A stretch of DNA of 64,000 nt from Adiantum capillus-veneris (taxonomy: Eukaryota > Streptophyta > Polypodiopsida > Polypodiales > Pteridaceae). Below, one piece after another: positions 58,517 through 64,000 of the stretch. The stretch spans positions 108,313,141 to 108,377,140 of the forward strand of contig CM043942.1 in assembly GCA_014529385.2 (NCBI GenBank). The letters are read 5' to 3'. The position numbers and the translations under genes are program-made. The first letter of the stretch is position 1, and each line of letters starts with the position of its first letter. The notes beneath the pieces were generated by a model that saw nothing but the letters and a program-made list of their open reading frames with translations, was not told the origin of the DNA and did not search any database.

Positions 58517-58735
58517 ATGGATAATGGCCCAAGAATAGAGGTTTTCCCCTTTCATTTCACTCCACACATTAGAATAAACATTGCAATTAGTAGAAAAATC
58601 CATTTTCAACAACGTATGGTGTTCATGTTTGGTGCCCAAAGAGTAGGAGAAATTCTCACATCACCAAACCCTGTCATCCTGCCTCTTATTGATTATCATG
58701 GGTCATTTGATGTGAAATTTTTTATTTTGTTGTAG
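58517..58735 (+). CDS. Small leader ORF 2 of element J
   Basis: 72 residues from ATG (MDNGPRIEV), ending DVKFFILL. A paralogue of the preceding ORF by sequence pattern, 21 bp downstream. About 35-45 percent identity by eye over the C-terminal 50 residues, which suggests an old tandem duplication in which both copies kept an open frame although gag-pol decayed. Function unknown; no signal peptide is evident. Confidence 0.5.
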   Translation: MDNGPRIEVFPFHFTPHIRINIAISRKIHFQQRMVFMFGAQRVGEILTSPNPVILPLIDYHGSFDVKFFILL

Positions 58736-58820
58736 AATAAATTGCAATTTAGAAAACATTATTGTGTAAATTTTTTAAGAAAAAAAAACAAAAACGTGTT
58801 GTCACTTTGAAACCGATTCA

Positions 58821-59855
58821 ATGGAGGCCCAACGCCAAATGTCCGGATATCCTCTTTTCTTTGGAGAACCTGGAGAGGATGAAGAATTATTTTTAGCAAA
58901 TTTCAAGATGTCTTGTCGTATCAAGAGGATAGTAACTGATCAACAACGTGTAGAGATGTTTGAGGTGGTCCTTAGGAAAGATGCTAGCACTTGGTTTGAC
59001 TCTTTGCCTGAGGAAGTTGTGAATCATTTCAAGAGATACTTCTTTGATCCCCAAAACACTCAAAATCTATGGCAAGACATTGTTTCTCATAAGCAAAAAG
59101 ACTTAGATGACTATTACTTGTACAAGCAAGAGTTTCTACGTCTTTGGGCTGTACGGGTGAGAAATGTTGCTAACCCTGGTAATGGTGCAGAGTTCCTAAA
59201 GAAGAAGAGGTTCATAGCTGGACTCTTTCCTGACCTTAAGATAAAAGTTGAGGCCGGTGCACCTGCTACCTTTGAAGCAGCTGAAACTAGGGCTGCTGAG
59301 AAATATAGGAAACTCAAGTGCTTAAGGGGGGAGGTTCCAATAGAAGGTCTTAGACCCAAAGGTAAGTCACAAGCATCAACATCTAGGGAACTTCCTGAGG
59401 TAACGGCGGAAGTGATTGGGAAGTTAAATGAATCTTTAAGTAGCTTGTCAATTCACCTTGCACAAGCTGTAGGTCCAAAGGGACAAGCAAAGAAGTCTGA
59501 AGAGCGAGATTCATGACCTAGGAGTGTCTTGCAATGTTGGAATTGCGGTGAGTCTGGACATGGGATGTATAATTGTCCTTGGCCCCGTGGGGAGCCAGGG
59601 AGACCTAACTTGAATTACCCAGTGATGAATGCAGGAGAAGGAACTAGTCAGCAACCACGGCTTCTACAAAGGCCAAATGGAGCAAGACCACCTCCACAAG
59701 GAGTGGAAGGAGTTCCACCTTTGCCAGACCCAAATGTGCATGTAGTAGAGGTGACAAACTCAAATGAGGTCGACATGGAAGCAAATGGCATTAAGCGTGG
59801 CCGAGGAAAAGGTAAAGAGAAAGAAGGTGTCACATCACAAAGTGACCATGGATGA
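58821..59855 (+). pseudogene. Gag of element J with zinc knuckle, split by TGA
   Basis: 58821-59513 encodes a 231-residue Gag (retrotransposon-gag type: ASTWFDSLPEEV, LDDYYLYKQEFLRL, RFIAGLFPDLK). An in-frame TGA (59514-59516) separates it from the nucleocapsid part with zinc knuckle CWNCGESGHGMYNC and a basic GRGKGKEKE tail. Another in-frame TGA (59853-59855) follows. Both could be CGA codons changed to TGA; programmed readthrough of the first is a less likely alternative. Confidence 0.85.
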
Positions 59856-60728
59856 GAAAAGAAGGCAAAGGAGACCAAGGAAACTAAGAGGACTCGACGT
59901 CGTATCAATCTCCAAGACTTCCCTCTTGGACATGGTATGGCTCCATACAACCTATTGGAAGACATGAGAGGTAAGGGTCCTGATATCACATGGCCTCAGT
60001 TTCTTGCATTATGCCCTGAAGTTAGGAGGGATTTAACAAAGGCAGTTAGCACTAGGAGAAAGGTAAAAGAGAGTGTGCCTTTTGTAAAAATTGCACATGC
60101 TGAAATGAATGAGGATATTACACCTGTGCTAGATTGTTACATCAAAGGAAGATTGGTTAGGAAAGGTCTAGTGGATGGGGGTGCACAAATTTGCATCATG
60201 ACAGAGGGACTCATGCAAAAACTAGGCATGCACATCCATGAGACACCTGAAATTAAAGTCAAGATGGCAAACAATAGCAAAGCTAGGTGTGTAGGCATTT
60301 GTAAAAATGTTTTTGTAGAGGCCTTTGGCATGAAGAAGGCGGTGGATTTTTATGTTATGTCTACCAAAGGAAATGGTTACCCATTTATCCTAGGGAGACC
60401 ATGGCTAATGAAAATGCGAGCTTTGCAGGATTGGGAGAGTGGAAAGCTAATTTGCAGGAATGACAATCATAAGAAGGTTGTCTTTGACATGAAGGAGCAA
60501 CGCCAAGAGGAGCTCCATGAAGAATCATCTCAAAGTGAGACGGAGGAAGGCTGGACCGATAGCACTTTAGAAGGAGAAAGTAGCGGCAGCATTACTGAAG
60601 AGGAGTCTTCCATCGAAGTCATGGGGGTAAGGTTTAAGCCAAACAACCAGGAGACCTCTTCTCGAGGTTTGGAAGAGGTAGGTACTCAAGAGAACACGTG
60701 GAGTAGAGGCTGTTCAACACAAAATTGA
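59856..60728 (+). pseudogene. Protease region of element J
   Basis: Same frame as gag. A retroviral-type aspartic protease core reads LVDGGAQICIMT (DGG in place of DSG or DTG). Further on come FYVMSTKGNGYPFILGRPWL, matching the flap-distal ILGR block, and an acidic linker. The frame is lost shortly before RT, where it ends at 60726-60728, while the RT frame opens upstream at about 60700. Confidence 0.8.
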
Positions 60729-63700
60729 GTTGAAGCCAGAGGCCACACCTAAGGCTCAGAAGCTACGAAGGCTAGGAGTCATCAAGGAGCAGGCTTTACT
60801 CAAGGTGGTAAGAAAGCTTCTAGCAGCAGGTTTCATTTATCCAGTGGAGAATTCGGAGTGGGTCTCTCCCGTTGTTGTCACTCCTAAGAAAAATGGCAAG
60901 TGGAGGGTGTGTGTGGATTACTGTCCACTCAATGAGGCAACAAAAAGAGATCACTTTTCCCTCCCATTTCAAGATGAGATACTAAATGAGTTAGCTGGTC
61001 ATGAGAAGTACACTGTGTGTGATGGCTACTTGGGTTACTTTCAAATAGGTATCGCATTGGAAGATCAGTTAAAAACAACCTTCATCACTCCTTGGGGTTG
61101 TTATGCTTTTAGAGTCATGCCATTTGGTCTGACAAATGCTCCTGCAACATTCCAACGCTTCATGAACATGGTGTTTCAAGCATTCTTTGGAAAGTCAATT
61201 AGGGTGTTCATTGATGATTTCTGCATTTATAGCGCAAAATCATTGCATCTACAAAGGGTAGAAGAAGGTTTAAAGAAGCTCTATGACATGGGAGGTCAAC
61301 TCAACCCCGACAAGTGTCACATAGGTGAGGATGAAGTGATCTTGCTTGGTCACAAGGTTTCCTATAAAGGCATTGAGGTGGATCCTTCAAAGGAAAAGGC
61401 TCTTATTGAGCTCCCATCACCCAAGAATCTCAAAGAGGTCATCTCATTCATTCAAAAGGTGAAGTATATGTCACACTTTATTCACTTAGCTTCGGAGTTA
61501 CTTCATCCTTTGCAAAAGTTGACACAACAAGTAGAATTTGCACGGTCTTATGAACTTGAAGAGTACTTTTGTAACATTAAAGTCATTTTGTCAGAGCTAC
61601 CAATACTCATGCCTCCTTGTTGGGAGTACACATTCTTTGTTAGCTCTAGTGTTAGGAAGGAAACAATTGGTGCAGTTTTATTACAACAAGATCCCCATAG
61701 TACCTGGATGCGACCCATCTACTTTGCTAGTAGGGTCATGAATGATTTGGAGAGAGGCTACACAGAGGTAGAACTCATGATGCTTTCTCTCATGTTTGTG
61801 GTGAGAAAGTTTAGATCCTACCTGCTACCAAAACCTTTTGTAATTCTCACTGCAGAAAATTTGTTACCTTGGGTGTCATCTCAAATGAATCTTAGTACTA
61901 GGATCTCAAAGTGGATTATGGAGTTGCAAGAGTTTCAATACTCTTTCAAAGTAGAAGATAGTGTGCGTGCAAAATTGGCAGGGATCCTTAATTATAGGGT
62001 ACATGAGAAGGAGATTAAGGTGCCTGAAGTAAAGACCCTACCATTGCCACCACCTAAAAGTATTCCTAATGCTTTTACCTTGTTCTTTGATGGAGCTTTT
62101 CGACGAGCCACAAGAAAAGCAGGGGGAGGGCTAGTATTGCTCAACCCAAGTGGGGAGGTGGTCATGAAAGAGAAGGTCAATCTACCAGGTTCAACTAGCA
62201 ACAATGAAGTAGAATACGACACACTACTTCATGGTTTAAAGATATGCATGGGCCAAGGTATACAACGTCTCATGGTAAAAGGGGATGCACTTCTCATTGT
62301 GAAGCAAATTTTATGCATTTGGGAATGCAAGAATGAAAGCTTAAGGACAAAAGTTCATGCCATTCGTAGATTGTTTAATCAATTTGAAGAAGTGCAACTA
62401 TATCATATTCCTAGGAAACAGAATGAAGATGCCGATTTACTTGTACAACAAGCAGTTACATGTGTTGAGAAAGAAGTGCAGGTCATCATGGTGGCAGCAA
62501 CTATCAAGCAACTGAGATACCAAGGATTGGAGTCATTGACTCCCATTATTAGCTACATTTTGGAGGGTGAGTTTCCACAAGACTTCACGAAGGCTCAGAA
62601 GAGGAGACTCATGAAAAAGGCAAGCGCGTATCTCTTTCTAGAAGGATCCCTTTATCAAAGAGGGAAGGATCAAGTGTGCAGAAGAGTACCAACTATTGAG
62701 GAAATCCCAGCCATTCTAAAAGGTTTGCATGAGGAAGTGTGTGGTGGTCATTTTGCACAGGAACTCACTGCAAAAAAGATTTTTCTTGCCGGATATGTTT
62801 GGCCAAGCTTGCACATTGATGTTCAACATTGGTGTAAAAGCTGTCACAACTGTCAGATTAATGGAAACAAGCGTCTGTTACATGGTCCATGTCAGTTAGT
62901 CCTTGCAAATGGTCCATTTGAAAAATGGGGCATTGATGCTATGGGTCCATTGCCCAGGACTAAAAATGGGAAATCGTATATCTTGGTGGCCATAGACTAC
63001 ATGACGAGATGGGTAGAAGCACAAGTGTGGCAAAGGTAAATGAGAGGACAGTGAGCAAATTTGTCTACACTCACATTTGTTGTAGATTTGGCACACCTTT
63101 GGAGATTGTTTCTGATAATGGTCCAGGGTTTAGAAAGGGCTTGCTCACAGAAGTCTGTGAAGAACTTCACATTCTACATCGTCATAGTACACCCTACTAT
63201 CCCCAATCCAATGGTCTGGTAGAAAAAGCTAATGGTGTCATTGCAGGCATCATTAGAAAGATGGTGAGAAACAAGACAAAGTTGTGGGATGACTTCTTGG
63301 ATGGTGCCTTGTGGGCGTATCAAACCACATATAGGGAAGCCACGGAGTTCACACCATTTCACTTGGTCTATAGTCAAGAGGCTTTACAACCAATTGATCT
63401 CAACATTCCAACAATGCGACTTCATGGCAAAGAAACACAAGATGATCAAGAAGCATGGATGGATTGACTTCTTACCTTAGCTGAGCTTGAGTGGAAAAGA
63501 GAAGCAGCATACGAGTGCTACAAGAGGAAAGCCACAGAGACGAAGGAAAAGCTTGACAAGAAACTGAAGGACAAAGGCATCAATGAAGGAGATCTTGTGC
63601 TAAGGTATGACAATCGACTCGATAATCATTTTGATGCCAAATTTGAAACTAGATGGCAGGGGCCATACATAGTTAAGAAGGCTTTCAATTCAAGTTACTA

Positions 63701-63782
63701 TCAACTTATGGACTTGAATGGGAAAGAGCACTCCAGGAAGGTAAATGGGTATCGCTTGAAGCCTTATTTGGCAAAAATCTAA
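60700..63782 (+). pseudogene. RT, dual RNase H and integrase of element J
   Basis: Reverse transcriptase shows KKNGKWRVCVDY, the DGYLGYFQI block, FGLTNAPATFQRFMN and the catalytic VFIDDFCIYS. A first RNase H (FVSSSVRKETIGAVLLQQ ... YTEVELMMLSL) lacks its catalytic Asp residues. A second, archaeal-type RNase H (LFFDGAFRRATRKAGGG, NNEVEYDTLLHGL, VKGDALLIVK, NEDADLLVQQ) retains its D, E, D, D positions. Integrase follows: zinc-binding WCKSCHNCQ, GIDAMGP, SDNGPGF and QSNGLVEKAN. The integrase frame shifts near 63025 and meets an in-frame TGA at 63465-63467. The C-terminal domain (WQGPYIVKKAF) ends at 63782. Confidence 0.9.
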
Positions 63783-63968
63783 GCTAAATTATTTTTTAAT
63801 CTAAACACTTTTAACATTGACAGGTTTCGGAGGTCAGTATCTATTTTACGTAGAGGGGTTGACAAAGAATCTTTTGGCATTGATGCACTCCTAAAACTGA
63901 AGAGAGACTGCACATATGAGTTTTTCCATGGAAGCTGGTTTCCTGGTCAAGGTATGGAGGGGGAGAAA

Positions 63969-64000
63969 TGTTATGTCTTCAAAATGTCCACAATTGGTCT
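63969..64000 (+). repeat. Start of the element J 3' LTR
   Basis: TGTTATGTCTTC directly after a purine-only tract. Truncated by the window end. Confidence 0.6.

Larger units (their letters stand above)
57301..64000 (+). mobile_element. Element J: Tat-like Ty3/Gypsy retrotransposon, 3' end off window
   Basis: Order on the plus strand: LTR-like promoter region with TATAAAAG (57339-57346), candidate primer site (58212-58229), two small ORFs, gag, protease, RT, RNase H, second RNase H, integrase, polypurine tract (GGAGGGGGAGAAA, 63957-63968), then a presumed 3' LTR start TGTTATGTCTTC at 63969. I could not find that LTR start upstream, so the 5' boundary is unresolved. Several stops and two frameshifts make this copy defective. 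The dual RNase H arrangement is characteristic of the Tat lineage. Confidence 0.75.

Noticed and set aside
59514-59516. Programmed TGA readthrough between Gag and nucleocapsid in element J
   Set aside because: Two more in-frame TGA codons and two frameshifts in the same element make decay the simpler explanation.
1-64000. tRNA, rRNA and CRISPR arrays
   Set aside because: None seen: no cloverleaf with A and B boxes, no rRNA signatures, and no regularly spaced short repeats apart from microsatellites.

Overview
The window looks like nuclear DNA of a land plant, most likely a fern or another seed-free vascular plant. The evidence is indirect: GT-AG introns of about 47 to 100 nt, plant-type LTR retrotransposons with initiator-Met-tRNA primer sites, long CT/GA/CA/TA microsatellites, and one intronless PLS-class pentatricopeptide-repeat (PPR) gene whose repeats resemble those of fern and lycophyte organellar RNA factors. 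Gene density is very low. I find one intact-looking cellular gene (PPR, 25852-27795, +). Everything else recognisable is transposon-derived, decayed or unassigned.

Layout. 1-1.2 kb: unassigned coding-like sequence with a probable intron. 1.4-1.6 kb: a near-perfect foldback hairpin. 1.8-2.65 kb (-): a histone H3-like gene or pseudogene with a conserved H3 tail start, a long inserted linker and an H3 histone fold broken by one TGA. 2.8-5.5 kb (-): an unrecognised four-exon gene, broken by one TGA and a 1-nt homopolymer frameshift. 5.6-6.4 kb: tandem TA-cored repeats. 6.6-18.6 kb: nested retrotransposons. Element A (8169-12126, TSD ATAGT) sits in the 3' LTR of Copia element B (7996-17684, TSD ATGTG), and B appears to sit in the leader of an older element C, of which I see a 5' LTR, a tRNA-Asp-type primer site and possible gag remnants. 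19.4-24.4 kb: old non-coding LTR element D, followed by an inverted fragment of the same family (24.6-25.7 kb) that ends about 100 bp before the PPR gene.

29.3-35.1 kb: old Copia fragments (H, G) interrupted by degenerate Copia element F (29592-33695, TSD CATCC). 36.2-39.8 kb: deleted Ty3/Gypsy element I with integrase and a chromodomain-like C terminus, and a related LTR fragment at 40.6-41.2 kb. 41-46 kb: no gene seen. 46.3-49.3 kb: a third D-family fragment interrupted by non-coding LTR element E. 50.8-56.0 kb: a pogo/CENP-B-type transposase pseudogene interrupted by A2, a second copy of family A (51141-55002, TSD GTTGG). 57.3-64 kb: a Tat-like Ty3/Gypsy element J with dual RNase H domains and, between primer site and gag, two small mutually similar ORFs. 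It runs off the window at its 3' LTR.

How the parts work together: there is no operon-like organisation. Family A keeps an open gag-protease-like frame but lacks integrase and most of reverse transcriptase, so it must be mobilised in trans. A and B share a leader module although their LTRs differ. The most unusual items are the long-tailed H3 relative next to an unknown spliced gene, the non-autonomous Copia family A, and the twin leader ORFs of J. All family calls were made by eye from sequence and memory; no database was searched.
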